From assembly GCF_029871205.1 (NCBI RefSeq), contig NZ_SSOJ01000151.1:1-64000 (forward strand): a stretch of 64,000 bases of DNA, in the 5' to 3' direction. This stretch comes from Pseudomonas sp. BN417. GTDB taxonomy: Bacteria; Pseudomonadota; Gammaproteobacteria; Pseudomonadales; Pseudomonadaceae. Below are positions 42,155-51,270 of this stretch, piece by piece. Numbering within the stretch: position 1 is the first letter of the stretch; each line of letters starts with the position of its first letter. The notes beneath the pieces are model-generated. The model saw nothing but the letters and a program-made list of their open reading frames with translations, ran no database searches and had not been told where the DNA came from. The translations under genes and the position numbers were made by a program.

Positions 42155-43669
42155 ATGCCGCGACTTCCAACTCACTATCCGTTGATCCGCTACGCCGGGC
42201 GGACGCCCCTGCAACATGCCGAACGCCTGGTCGGCGTCTTCGTCGGCGCGGCGCTGGCCGCTTCTATCGCCCTGGCCTTGACCGGCTGCTCCACGGAGGT
42301 CGCCAAGCCGTCTGTGGAGTTGCCGGCCAAGTTTGCCGCAAGCACGGCCTCGCAGATGGAGCCTGAAGCCGCATGGTGGGAGGCTTTCAACGACCCGGTG
42401 CTGACGGACCTGGTGCGACGCGCGATGCGCGAGAACCGTGACATCAAGATCGCCGCCGAGCGCGTGCGCGCCGCTCGCGCGGGTGAAACGATCAGCCGTT
42501 CCTGGCTGTTCCCGAGTGTCGGCCTGTCTGCCTTCGGTACTGACCGCAGCACGGGCTACGACACCGCCAAGAAGAAGGGCTATCCAGACGCCGAGGCTGT
42601 CGGCGCGGGCCTGGACGTCTCCTGGGAGCTTGACCTGAGCGGACGCCTGCGCGCTGGCGCGGCCGCAGCGGACGCCGAGGCGCTGGCTGCGGAGCACGGC
42701 GTACGCGGCGTGCGCCTGCTGGTGATGAGCGACGTCGCCAGCAACTACTTCACGCTGGTCGGTGCGCAGCGGCAGGTCGATACCCTGCGTGCCATGTCGG
42801 CGATGCAGGACGAGACGCTGCGCCTGGTCACCGCGCGCCATCGTGTCGGGCTGGCGACCGAATTCGACGTCGAGCGCGCGCAGACCGATGCCGAATCTGC
42901 ACGCGCGCAGATTCCGCCCATGGAAACCGTAGCGGCTGTGGCACGCCATCGCATCGCGGTGCTGATTGGTGACCAGGCCTTCAATGCCGGCTCCATCGTG
43001 ACTTCCCGTGACGATCAGGTTGTGCCCCAGGCGCGGCCGGGCCAGCCTGCCGAGTTGCTGCAGCGCAGGCCCGACGTGCTGGCACTGATGGCGCAGCTCG
43101 ACGCGGCCAATGCGCGCCGCCAACAGGCCGCCGCCGAGTGGTTCCCGCGGCTGTTCCTCGGTGCCTCCTTCGGGCGCCAGAACCTGGAGCTGAATGGCCT
43201 GGATCTCGGAGCCGCGCGATTCACCAACGTCGCCGGCCTACTGGCGATGCCGATCTTCAACGCCGGGCGCACGCGCGCGATCAACGAGGTCGCCGAGAGC
43301 GGCCAGCGCGAAGCGCTGCTGCATGCCGAAGACGGCATCGCACGTGCGCTCGAGGACGTGGAGAACGCGCTGATCAGTCTTTCCCATGAGCGCCGCCGCT
43401 CGCAGTCGCTGCAGTTGGCGGCCGCCGCTGCGGACTCCGCGTTGGACCATTCGCAGTCGCTTTACAACCGTGGGCAGATCGACCTGCTGCCGTTGTTGGA
43501 CGCACACCGTGCGCGCCTCACGTCGCGCCTCTCCGCTAACGAAAGCAAGACGCGGCTGCTGCTCGACAGCGTGCAGCTCTACAAGTCGCTGGGCGGGGGC
43601 TGGCAGGTGTTCGATGAAACTGCCCACCCCACTGCGACCACCGATACCGAGCATCCGCCCCTTTCCTGA
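42155..43669 (+). CDS. RND efflux outer-membrane factor lipoprotein (NodT/OprM family)
   Basis: The 504-residue protein has a lipobox LTGC (Cys at about residue 45) after a rather long N-terminal region. It then has two OEP domains with the AWWEAFNDPVL start pattern and the repeat-like second half (RRQQAAAEWFPRLFL, ARALEDVENALISL). It forms the TolC-like exit duct of a tripartite efflux pump. The genes for the adaptor and the inner-membrane pump follow. The start is uncertain. The ATG at 42065 would add 30 residues. Confidence 0.9.
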   Translation: MPRLPTHYPLIRYAGRTPLQHAERLVGVFVGAALAASIALALTGCSTEVAKPSVELPAKFAASTASQMEPEAAWWEAFNDPVLTDLVRRAMRENRDIKIAAERVRAARAGETISRSWLFPSVGLSAFGTDRSTGYDTAKKKGYPDAEAVGAGLDVSWELDLSGRLRAGAAAADAEALAAEHGVRGVRLLVMSDVASNYFTLVGAQRQVDTLRAMSAMQDETLRLVTARHRVGLATEFDVERAQTDAESARAQIPPMETVAAVARHRIAVLIGDQAFNAGSIVTSRDDQVVPQARPGQPAELLQRRPDVLALMAQLDAANARRQQAAAEWFPRLFLGASFGRQNLELNGLDLGAARFTNVAGLLAMPIFNAGRTRAINEVAESGQREALLHAEDGIARALEDVENALISLSHERRRSQSLQLAAAAADSALDHSQSLYNRGQIDLLPLLDAHRARLTSRLSANESKTRLLLDSVQLYKSLGGGWQVFDETAHPTATTDTEHPPLS

Positions 43670-43698
43670 GAACCTGTCGTCTTCAAAGAGGAATCGCC

Positions 43699-44817
43699 TT
43701 GAAGAACTCCAATACTGCGGCTTGCGCCCTTGCCGTAGCCTTCTTGCTGTCCGCGTGTAGCCCGGACCAGCCGACTGTGCAGGCGCTACGACCGGTACGG
43801 GTCGTTGAAATCAGCTACGACAATGCCCGTGAAATCAATCGCTACGTGGGCACCGTGCAATCACGGCATCAAGTCGACCAGGCCTTCCGCGTGGGCGGCA
43901 AGGTAGTCCAGCGTAAGGTCGACGTAGGTCAGACCGTGCGCGAAGGCGACGTGCTGGCAGTACTCGATGACAGCGATTACCGCCTCGCCGAGGAAGCCTC
44001 GCGGCAGCAGTGGGCAGCTGCCGTCGAGCAGGCGCGCCAGGCCGAGTCGGACCGTCAGCGCCTGACCGCGCTGAAGACTGACGGCTCGGTCAGTGCGGCC
44101 GACGATGAGCGCGCGCACACGACTGCGCAGACTACCGTTGCGACCGCCGAGGCGGAGGCACGAAAGCTCGAGCTTGCGCGCAACCGGCTCAAGTACACCG
44201 TGCTGCGTGCCTCGCGCAGCGGCGTCGTTACGTCCGTGCGCTTCGAGGTGGGGCAGGTCGTGGCGGAGGGTCAACCGGTTGTCTCGATTGCGAATCCAGG
44301 CGAGCCGGAAATCGTCGTCGATGTGCCCGAGGATCATCTGTCCGCCTTCAAGGCGGCGCAATTCAAGGCAACGCTGGCCAGTGCGCCGAACGAGGCCTTC
44401 GATGTCGCACTGCGTGAGCTCTCTCCGCAAGCGGCGGCGCAAACGCGCACCTATCGCGCGCGGCTGAAGCCTGTGAGTGCGCGGTCGCTGCCGCTGGGTG
44501 CCACCGCCACCCTGGTCGCGGAGCGTGAGATGGCAGGGGTTCCGGTGGCGGCGGTGCCGGCCACGGCGCTGACGCAAGACCGCGGCCAGCCGGCGTTGTG
44601 GGTGGTCAAGTCCGAGGACTTGAAGCCTGTGGGCACCGTCAGGCTGGAGCCTGTGGCGGTTATGGGGTATCGCAATGACGAGGTGCTTGTCTCCGGGGTT
44701 TCTCCCCGAGCGCTGGTCATTACCGCCGGGGTGCAGAAAATGGCGCCTGGGCTGAGGGTCGCGTTACCGGGTTTCGGGGACGCTAAAACCAATCCCCAGC
44801 AGCAGGCCGCACGATGA
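43699..44817 (+). CDS. RND efflux periplasmic adaptor lipoprotein
   Basis: The 372-residue protein starts with TTG at 43699 after AAAGAGGAA. Lipobox LSAC places the lipidated Cys at residue 20. HlyD/AcrA-type elements follow: a barrel-sandwich hybrid with GGKVVQRKVDVGQTVREGDVL, a coiled-coil hairpin (about residues 85-165) and the second half SGVVTSVRFEVGQVV. It links the pump to the outer-membrane factor. It overlaps the pump start by four bases. Confidence 0.91.
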   Translation: MKNSNTAACALAVAFLLSACSPDQPTVQALRPVRVVEISYDNAREINRYVGTVQSRHQVDQAFRVGGKVVQRKVDVGQTVREGDVLAVLDDSDYRLAEEASRQQWAAAVEQARQAESDRQRLTALKTDGSVSAADDERAHTTAQTTVATAEAEARKLELARNRLKYTVLRASRSGVVTSVRFEVGQVVAEGQPVVSIANPGEPEIVVDVPEDHLSAFKAAQFKATLASAPNEAFDVALRELSPQAAAQTRTYRARLKPVSARSLPLGATATLVAEREMAGVPVAAVPATALTQDRGQPALWVVKSEDLKPVGTVRLEPVAVMGYRNDEVLVSGVSPRALVITAGVQKMAPGLRVALPGFGDAKTNPQQQAAR

Positions 44818-47800
44818 GCAACTTCAACCTTACCGATTGGGCGTTGCGCAATCGCGCCATCGTCCTGTTCATGCTCATCCTCGTCGCGGTAGCCGGCGCC
44901 TTCAGCTTTACCAGGCTTGGTCAGCTCGAGGACCCGAACTTCTCCGTGCCCTCGATGACGGCCATCGTCATCTGGCCGGGCGCCACCGCCCAGCAGTTGC
45001 AGGACCAGGTCCTCAACCGCATGGAGAAGAAGTTCGAGCAGATCGACAACTTCGAGAAGGTGGTCACCTACGCGCGGCAAGGCTATGCGGGCATGACGCT
45101 CACCGTGCGCGGCGGCACCTCCAAGCCCGACCAGTTGGAGGCCTGGTACCAGGCGCGCAAGAAGCTCAACGACCTGAGCCTCGAGCTGCCCGACGGCGTG
45201 ATCGGCCCGATCGTCAACGACGAGTACGGCGACGTGTACGGCCTGATGTACGCCGTCAAGGGCGACGGCATCGGCCAGGCCGACCTGTCCGATGCGGCCG
45301 AGGACATCAAGCGCCGCATGCTGAAGGTGTCGATGGTCAAAAAGATCGATGTCATCGGCAAGCAAGCTGAGCGTATCTATGTCGAGTTCTCCCACGAGCG
45401 CCTGGCTGCGCTGGGCATCACCCCGCTGGCCATTGCCGAGAGCCTCAAGAGCCAGAACGTCATGCTGCCCGCGGGGCAGATCGACACCCGCAACGACCGC
45501 GTCATGGTGCGCGTAAGCGGCCAGTTCGACAGCGAAGACGCCATCCGCAATGTGCCCATCTCCGCAGGCGGCCGGTTGATCAAACTCGGCGACATCGCGA
45601 CCGTCACGCGCGGTTTCGAAGACCCGCCGACCTACACTGTGCGCCACAACGGTCAGCCGGTGCTGATGCTCGGCATCACCATGACCGGCGACGGCAATAT
45701 CGTGGACCTTGGCCAGGCGATGGATCAGGCAGTCGCCAAGATCCAGTTGGAACTGCCATACGGTGTGGAGCTGGAACTCGTGGCCGACCAGCCCACCACG
45801 GTGAAAGACGCGATCCATGACTTTGTCCACGCGCTGGCCGAAGCGCTGATCATCGTGATTGTGGTCAGCCTGGTCAGCCTGGGCTGGCGCGCTGGCCTGG
45901 TGGTCGCGACTACGGTGCCGCTGGTGCTGGGCGGCGTGGCATTGGTGATGTTGGCGATGGGCTGGAATCTCGAGCGCATCTCGCTCGGCTCGCTGATCAT
46001 CGCGCTGGGCCTGCTGGTGGACGACGCGATCATCGCCATCGAGATGATGGTGGCGAAGATGGAAACCGGCTGGGACCGCGTGCGGGCGGCGGCCTTCTCC
46101 TACTCGGCTACCGCCATGCCGCGCCTGACCGGCGCGCTGATTACCGTCGTGGGCTTCCTGCCGATCGGCCTCTCGCAGTCCACCACTGGCGAATACGCGG
46201 GTGGCATCTTCTGGATTGTCGGCGCCGCCGTACTGTTCTCGTGGATCTGCTCCGGCATTTTCACGCCCTACCTCGCGGTCAAGATGCTGCCCAACGACCT
46301 GGGCAAGCACCAGCATGGTGCTGATCCGTACGACTCGAAGTTCTACCGCCGGCTACGCGGCCTGATCGACGCCGCCATCGAGCGCCGCTGGGTAGTGATC
46401 GGTGCGACATTTGGCGCGCTGGCGCTGGCTCTGGCCTGCATGAAACTGGTGCCGCAGCAGTTCTTCCCCAACAGCTCGCGACCCGAGTTGGTTATCGACC
46501 TGCGTGTCAAGGAGGGTGCCTCGTTCGCCGCGACCACCGAGCAGGTCAAGCGCATGGAGGAGCTCCTGGCAAAGGACGAGGACGTGCGTTTCTTCACCGC
46601 CTACACCGGCGCTGGCGCACCGCGCTTCTATCTCTCGCTCAACCCCGAGCTGCCGAATCCGGGCTATGCCCAGTTCGTCGTGATGACCAAGGACCTGGAG
46701 GCGCGCGAGCGAGTCCGTGGGCGGCTGATGACCCTGGCCGACCAGCAGTTCCCGCAGGCGTGGTTGCGCGTGACCCGCCTGGAGCTGGGGCCGCCCGTCG
46801 GCTACCCGGTGCAATTCCGCGTCGTCGGTCCCGACACCCAGGTGGTGCGCCAGATTGCCCGCGAGGTGGAGGCGGTGGTCGCGTCCAGCCCGAAGGTGCG
46901 CGACGTTCAACTGGACTGGAACGACCCGGTGCGCACGCTGAAGGTGGAGCTGGACCAGGACAAGGCGAGCGCGCTGGGCCTCACACCGGCTGACGTATCG
47001 CTGGTGACCCAGTCCGTGATGAACGGCGCGACCTTGTCGCAGCTGCGCGAGGACGAGGAGCTGATCGACATCGTGGCCCGTGCCGTGCCTGAGGAGCGCC
47101 TGAGCCTCGACACACTGAAGGACATCAACCTCTACACCCGCCAGGGCACCGTGGTGCCGCTGTCGCAGGTGGCGCAGGTGCGCAACGAGCTGGAAGAGCC
47201 GGTGCTGTGGCGCCGTAACCGCGACATGGCGATTACCGTGCGCGCCGACGTGAAGGATGGCGAGCAGGGTGTGTCGGTGACGCAGGAGATCCTGCCGCTG
47301 CTGAAGGACATCGAGGCGAAGCTGCCCTCGGGCTATCGCATCGACGTGGGCGGAGCGGTGGAGGAGAGTGACAAGGCCAACCAGGCGCTGTTGGCGGTGG
47401 CCCCGCTGATGCTGGTCACCATTCTGTTGCTGCTGATGCTGCAGCTGAAGGACTTCTCCCGCATGTGGATGGTGGTGCTGACCGCGCCGCTGGGCCTGAT
47501 CGGCGTGGTGCCGGCGCTGCTGGTGTTCCAGTCGCCGCTGGGCTTCGTCGCGATCCTGGGCATCATCGCCCTCGGCGGCATGATCATGCGCAACTCGGTG
47601 ATCCTGATCGACCAGGTGCAGATCGAGATCTCGCAGGGCCGCGACCCGTGGAATGCGGTGCTGGATGCCGCCATTCACCGGGCTCGCCCGGTGATGCTGA
47701 CGGCACTGGCCACTGTGCTGGCGATGATCCCGCTGACCCGCAGCGTGTTCTGGGGGCCGATGGCCATCGCGATCATGGGCGGCCTCACCGTGGCGACACT

Positions 47801-47909
47801 GCTGACGATCTTCTTCGTTCCGGCGCTGTATGCCGCATGGTTCAAAGTGCGCCGTCATGCGGCTGCTGGTGACCAGCAGGTGACGGCCGATGCCGCGCTC
47901 AGTTCCTGA
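44814..47909 (+). CDS. RND family multidrug efflux pump (inner membrane)
   Basis: The 1031-residue protein is a full-length RND permease. It has the N-terminal helix (AIVLFMLILVAVAGAFSF), large periplasmic loops, and the proton-relay pair of acidic residues in helix 4 (IIALGLLVDDAIIAIEMM). The second half repeats the arrangement, ending with TM12. It extrudes hydrophobic or toxic compounds using the proton gradient. The substrate is unknown. Phenolic compounds from the neighbouring catabolic genes are a plausible reason for the pump. It is the last gene of the operon. Confidence 0.94.
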   Translation: MSNFNLTDWALRNRAIVLFMLILVAVAGAFSFTRLGQLEDPNFSVPSMTAIVIWPGATAQQLQDQVLNRMEKKFEQIDNFEKVVTYARQGYAGMTLTVRGGTSKPDQLEAWYQARKKLNDLSLELPDGVIGPIVNDEYGDVYGLMYAVKGDGIGQADLSDAAEDIKRRMLKVSMVKKIDVIGKQAERIYVEFSHERLAALGITPLAIAESLKSQNVMLPAGQIDTRNDRVMVRVSGQFDSEDAIRNVPISAGGRLIKLGDIATVTRGFEDPPTYTVRHNGQPVLMLGITMTGDGNIVDLGQAMDQAVAKIQLELPYGVELELVADQPTTVKDAIHDFVHALAEALIIVIVVSLVSLGWRAGLVVATTVPLVLGGVALVMLAMGWNLERISLGSLIIALGLLVDDAIIAIEMMVAKMETGWDRVRAAAFSYSATAMPRLTGALITVVGFLPIGLSQSTTGEYAGGIFWIVGAAVLFSWICSGIFTPYLAVKMLPNDLGKHQHGADPYDSKFYRRLRGLIDAAIERRWVVIGATFGALALALACMKLVPQQFFPNSSRPELVIDLRVKEGASFAATTEQVKRMEELLAKDEDVRFFTAYTGAGAPRFYLSLNPELPNPGYAQFVVMTKDLEARERVRGRLMTLADQQFPQAWLRVTRLELGPPVGYPVQFRVVGPDTQVVRQIAREVEAVVASSPKVRDVQLDWNDPVRTLKVELDQDKASALGLTPADVSLVTQSVMNGATLSQLREDEELIDIVARAVPEERLSLDTLKDINLYTRQGTVVPLSQVAQVRNELEEPVLWRRNRDMAITVRADVKDGEQGVSVTQEILPLLKDIEAKLPSGYRIDVGGAVEESDKANQALLAVAPLMLVTILLLLMLQLKDFSRMWMVVLTAPLGLIGVVPALLVFQSPLGFVAILGIIALGGMIMRNSVILIDQVQIEISQGRDPWNAVLDAAIHRARPVMLTALATVLAMIPLTRSVFWGPMAIAIMGGLTVATLLTIFFVPALYAAWFKVRRHAAAGDQQVTADAALSS

Positions 47910-47947
47910 GTGACGTGCGCGGTGGTTTAGCGCTTAGTCCTCAGCAA

Positions 47948-47977
47948 CGAAGGTTGATCGTACTCGATCAGCCTTCG
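47948..47977. terminator. Hairpin after the RND operon
   Basis: CGAAGGTTGATCG (47948-47960) pairs with CGATCAGCCTTCG (47965-47977) with one G-T pair and a four-base loop. It lacks a U-tract, so it may be a stability hairpin. The gap 47910-48199 holds no other feature I can support. Confidence 0.5.
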
Positions 47978-48199
47978 TCGAATCGGGAAGCCACGCCAGG
48001 CTTAACGACACCGTGAGGCTCCCGCTGAGGACAGGCGAGAAGCTGCGTGATAAATCGAGCAGCATCTCGCGAGACTTCAGCCATAGCTCAACTTGGAGCG
48101 CCACTCTTTCCAACCCCCAGCTGTCGCCAGTATTGACGACAGCTGATTAGCACGGCGCGCTTCTGGACTAGCGCCGCCATTCATGGAACTCCCAATATC

Positions 48200-49120
48200 A
48201 TGCTGAAAACCTTCGGGATTGCCCTTGTCGCCTTACTTGCCGCTGTTGCTGTTGCGCTGTGGACCCTGCTTGGCCGGTTCGAACCCTCCATCAAATCCGC
48301 CATCGAGACCGAGGGGGCCCTGGCTACGCAGACGCAGGTGCTCGTGGGTAGCGTGGAACTCTCGCCCTTCACTGGCGTGGGAGCGCTCGATGGGCTTACC
48401 GTGGGCAACCCCACTGGATTCTCTTCGCCCTACGCCCTAGTGGTGGACCGTATCGCCCTGCAGGTGGAACGCGGCTCGCTTCTCGGTGGCGGCCCAATCA
48501 TTGTCGATTCCGCCACCGTCATCGCCCCGCAGATTACTTACACGGCGAAAAGTCCCACCGCCATTAGCAACCTGGAGACCATCAAGAACAAGGCACAGGC
48601 CTATTCCGTCACACCGGTCGCCATCCGGGCCGGCAGCAATGCACGTAAGCTCATCATTCGGGAACTCACTGTGATGGGCGGCTCGATTTCACTTGATATT
48701 CCCCTGCCCGGAGGCCCGATAACGGTGCGGCTGCCGCCGCTGCATCTCGCCAACATCGGCGCGACCACGGACGGCGCAGCCCCGTCCGCCATCATCCGCG
48801 CCCTGTGCGAGGCGCTCGCGGACGAAGCCAAGAAGGCGGTCACCGCTACCATCGCCCACAAGGTCAAATCCGTTGTCGACATGATCAAGCCGCCCGCACG
48901 TGGGTTGCCAAAGTCCATGCCGTCCCCTCCATCCCCTCCGCCACTGCCTTCCACACTGCCCCAGCTGTCCCCGCCGACTCAGTCGACTCTGTCGTCCCCG
49001 CCGACCCAGCTGGACCTGCCCCCCGTGCCGACTCTGCCGTCCCCGCCGAACCTGCCGCCCCTGCCAACCCTGCCAGTCCATCCCGGCGTGAAGGACTTGC
49101 CGCCTCCGCCGGGCTTTTAG
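48200..49120 (+). CDS. Membrane-anchored AsmA-like protein with a proline-rich tail
   Basis: The 306-residue protein has an N-terminal transmembrane anchor (about residues 5-24) and a periplasmic domain (about residues 25-225) of alternating beta strands with the AsmA/DUF748-like pattern VGSVELSPFTGVGALDGLTVGNP. The last 77 residues contain about 30 prolines in PP, PPL and TLP units, then end LPPPPGF. Such a tail could span the periplasm or bind a partner. No enzyme motif is present. It stands alone before the heat-shock genes. Confidence 0.7.
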   Translation: MLKTFGIALVALLAAVAVALWTLLGRFEPSIKSAIETEGALATQTQVLVGSVELSPFTGVGALDGLTVGNPTGFSSPYALVVDRIALQVERGSLLGGGPIIVDSATVIAPQITYTAKSPTAISNLETIKNKAQAYSVTPVAIRAGSNARKLIIRELTVMGGSISLDIPLPGGPITVRLPPLHLANIGATTDGAAPSAIIRALCEALADEAKKAVTATIAHKVKSVVDMIKPPARGLPKSMPSPPSPPPLPSTLPQLSPPTQSTLSSPPTQLDLPPVPTLPSPPNLPPLPTLPVHPGVKDLPPPPGF

Positions 49121-49171
49121 GGCATGTCCGGGCCTGGGAATAACGTCATTCCATGTTCGTCTAAGTTGGGA

Positions 49172-49199
49172 CTTGAAAGTCGCGATATCGCTTACATAT
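49172..49199 (+). promoter_or_regulatory. Candidate sigma-32 promoter of the Hsp20 operon
   Basis: CTTGAAA (49172-49178) matches the sigma-32 -35 box. After 13 bases TTACATAT partly matches the CCCCATNT -10 box. The leader contains the hairpin CAGGAGC/GCTCCTG (49216-49242) upstream of AAGGAGGT, so heat control at the RNA level is also possible. Confidence 0.45.
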
Positions 49200-49279
49200 T
49201 TCTCGTCGTCAGGGGCAGGAGCTGGGAATTTCCTGGCTCCTGTTTAAGATCATGTCCGTCAGCCTGAAGGAGGTTTGTC

Positions 49280-49735
49280 ATGTACGAGTCCCTTCTTAAT
49301 CTGTCGAGCGATCCTGTCGCCGAGTTCGAGCGGCTGCAGCGCGAACTGCAACAAGTCCTGGGGCCAGGTCTAGGACGTCCGGGCAGCATTCGCGCGCTGG
49401 CCAGTGGTGCTTTCCCGGCAATCAATGTGGGAAGCACGCCGTCCAGCATGGAAATCTATGCCTTCGTTCCCGGTGTTGATCCGAGCAGCCTTGATCTGCA
49501 GATCCATCGAGGTCTGCTATCGATATCCGGCGAGCGCCAGCCGGTGCGGATCGCGGAGGAGGGCAACTGCTCCGTGTACGCCAACGAGCGTTACGCCGGA
49601 CGCTTCAAGCGTACAGTGAGCCTCAACGATGAGGTCGATACCGACAAGGTCGAGGCTCGCTACTGCGACGGCGTGCTGCGCATCTCGCTACCACGGCGGG
49701 AGACTTCGCAGCCCAGGCGCATAGCCATTCAATAG
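49280..49735 (+). CDS. Hsp20/alpha-crystallin small heat-shock protein 1
   Basis: The 151-residue protein has an alpha-crystallin domain (about residues 48-145) with the strand pattern SMEIYAFVPGVDPSSLDL and the final DGVLRISLPRR motif. It holds unfolding proteins in an ATP-independent way. The C-terminal anchoring I-x-I is present in the form IAIQ. An ideal AAGGAGGT site precedes the ATG. It is the first of three adjacent Hsp20 genes, 28 bases before the second. Confidence 0.9.
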   Translation: MYESLLNLSSDPVAEFERLQRELQQVLGPGLGRPGSIRALASGAFPAINVGSTPSSMEIYAFVPGVDPSSLDLQIHRGLLSISGERQPVRIAEEGNCSVYANERYAGRFKRTVSLNDEVDTDKVEARYCDGVLRISLPRRETSQPRRIAIQ

Positions 49736-49763
49736 CAGCATCGGTTCAGCAGGAGGAATCACC

Positions 49764-50135
49764 ATGAACGACAAGCAAGCGGTCGTGCGCGGCGAGACTG
49801 AAATCCAAACGCTGCTGCCGCGTGTCGATGTATTCGAAGATGACAATGGAATCCAATTGTTTGCGGACCTTCCGGGCGTGCCCAAGGAGCGTCTTGTGGT
49901 CAATGTGGAAGGTGACACGCTGTTGCTGGAAGGGGAAATCATGCCGGAGATGTCCGAACACCTGGAGGCCGTCTACGCAGAGGTCCAGCTTTCGCGGTTT
50001 CGGCGAGCCTTCACCTTGAGCTCCGAGTTGGATACGACACAGATCGACGCTGAGCTACGGGACGGTGTGCTGAATTTGCGTGTTCCCAAGCATGCGCATG
50101 CCCAGCCGCGCAAGATCGTCGTGAAAAGCGAGTAG
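49764..50135 (+). CDS. Hsp20 family small heat-shock protein 2
   Basis: The 123-residue protein is an alpha-crystallin domain with almost no N-terminal arm. It contains GIQLFADLPGVPKERL and the terminal DGVLNLRVPK motif. It has a good ribosome site (CAGGAGGA). The short N-terminus is expected to reduce higher oligomer formation compared with the others. It is the middle gene of the three. Confidence 0.9.
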   Translation: MNDKQAVVRGETEIQTLLPRVDVFEDDNGIQLFADLPGVPKERLVVNVEGDTLLLEGEIMPEMSEHLEAVYAEVQLSRFRRAFTLSSELDTTQIDAELRDGVLNLRVPKHAHAQPRKIVVKSE

Positions 50136-50162
50136 GGCCTGGAGTGTGCGGAGGTCGATCCC

Positions 50163-50666
50163 ATGGACAAGCTAGCTGAAATCAAGCATGGCCTGGAGGA
50201 AACTTGGCATTCGCTGGGCGAGGGCTGGCGTCAGCTTCGCGATCGAGCCAGTGAGGCCCTGACGCGATTTACGCCCATTAACCGGAGCAGGAACTCGCTG
50301 AAAGATTCCGCCTTGCCACCGCCACTTGCCTCGAACTGGGGATTGCTGGCCGGCGATCTCTACGAGGATGGCGAACAGATCGTTGTCCGCCTGGAGGTGC
50401 CAGGAATGCTGAAGGAAGATCTGGATCTTGAGGTGCGGGGAGATGCTCTGATCATCCGCGGTGAAAAGCGGATTGAGCAGGAACAGGGCAATGGGCTCTA
50501 TCGTGTCCGCCAGTGCACCTTCGGCAGTTTCCGGCGCAGCTTCCAGCTTCCAACGCCGGTCATTGCCGAAAAGGCCAGAGCCAGATGCAGCAACGGCGTG
50601 CTGCGTGTCGAACTGCCCAAAGAAGAGCGCGTGCGTGGCCGCCGCATCGAGGTGCGCTCGGGCTAA
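50163..50666 (+). CDS. Hsp20 family small heat-shock protein 3
   Basis: The 167-residue protein has a longer basic helical N-terminal arm (MDKLAEIKHGLEETW) and an alpha-crystallin domain (about residues 58-160) with IVVRLEVPGMLKEDLDLEV and NGVLRVELPKEE. It is the third member of an operon-like trio with about 27-base gaps. Three different paralogues in one unit suggest hetero-oligomers or a division of labour. A hairpin follows the gene. Confidence 0.9.
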   Translation: MDKLAEIKHGLEETWHSLGEGWRQLRDRASEALTRFTPINRSRNSLKDSALPPPLASNWGLLAGDLYEDGEQIVVRLEVPGMLKEDLDLEVRGDALIIRGEKRIEQEQGNGLYRVRQCTFGSFRRSFQLPTPVIAEKARARCSNGVLRVELPKEERVRGRRIEVRSG

Positions 50667-50722
50667 ACTGCGGGCCTTCCTGCCGGTTACAGGAAAGGCA
50701 AATTACCTCGCCACCAAGGCAG

Positions 50723-50749
50723 CCCGCCCGCGACAAGCTCGCGGGCGGG
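50723..50749. terminator. Hairpin after the Hsp20 genes
   Basis: CCCGCCCGCG (50723-50732) pairs with CGCGGGCGGG (50740-50749) around a seven-base loop. Only a weak T-rich tail follows. The stretch 50750-50941 shows no gene. Confidence 0.65.
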
Positions 50750-50941
50750 TAATTCTTCAACCTAGGAAGAAAAAGGGGCCAGAGTTCACCGCATCAGATG
50801 ACGGCAGCGTGATGAGGCAGTGGCGGTGGACGAATATACGGTCAAATCCGGTGCTTTGGGAGATGTCGATCTACACCAGATCTTGGCTAGTTCGCGAGGA
50901 AGCTCAGGATGCTTGCCCAAGAGGCGAATCAGGACAGTAGC

Positions 50942-51189
50942 CTAATCGTTGGGCTTGGAACGGTTCTGTTCCCAGTTTTTCAGGGTCGTTGACTTGGCGT
51001 GAATGGCTTGGGCAAAGACACTCTGCGAGATCTGCAGAGTTTTCCGCCGTGCGACGATCTCTGCGCCTGTAGCGGGTTCGAATTGCCCGTACTCGACCTA
51101 GCGGGGCGCACGGTCCGATTGCGTTCATGTGCTGCGGTCAGGTCGTCGATGCCTTCGATCAGTTCGGAAAAGATAACTCGTTTGGTCAT
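50942..51189 (-). pseudogene. NadS-like HTH antitoxin, frameshifted and shortened
   Basis: The minus strand starts MTKRVIFSELIEGIDDLTAA as NadS/HigA-type antitoxins do. After about residue 29 the next frame continues TGAEIVARRKTLQISQSVFA and then LKNWEQNRSKPND before an early stop. The helix-turn-helix is therefore split by a one-base shift and the C-terminus is missing. No toxin gene of the usual size is seen next to it. It is likely a decayed toxin-antitoxin remnant. Confidence 0.7.
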
Positions 51190-51270
51190 GGGGGCTCTCA
51201 CCTTAACTTCGTGTTCGAGAAGTATCTCTGGGTGTCTGCTCAGATCTGCTTCTCTCGATGCCATTGATCG

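Noticed and set aside
44451-46316. 621-codon minus-strand frame opposite the RND pump
   Set aside because: It is rich in Arg, His and Gln with no domain. The plus-strand RND permease is certain.
46353-47858. 501-codon minus-strand frame opposite the RND pump 3' half
   Set aside because: It is a His/Gln-rich shadow with no domain.
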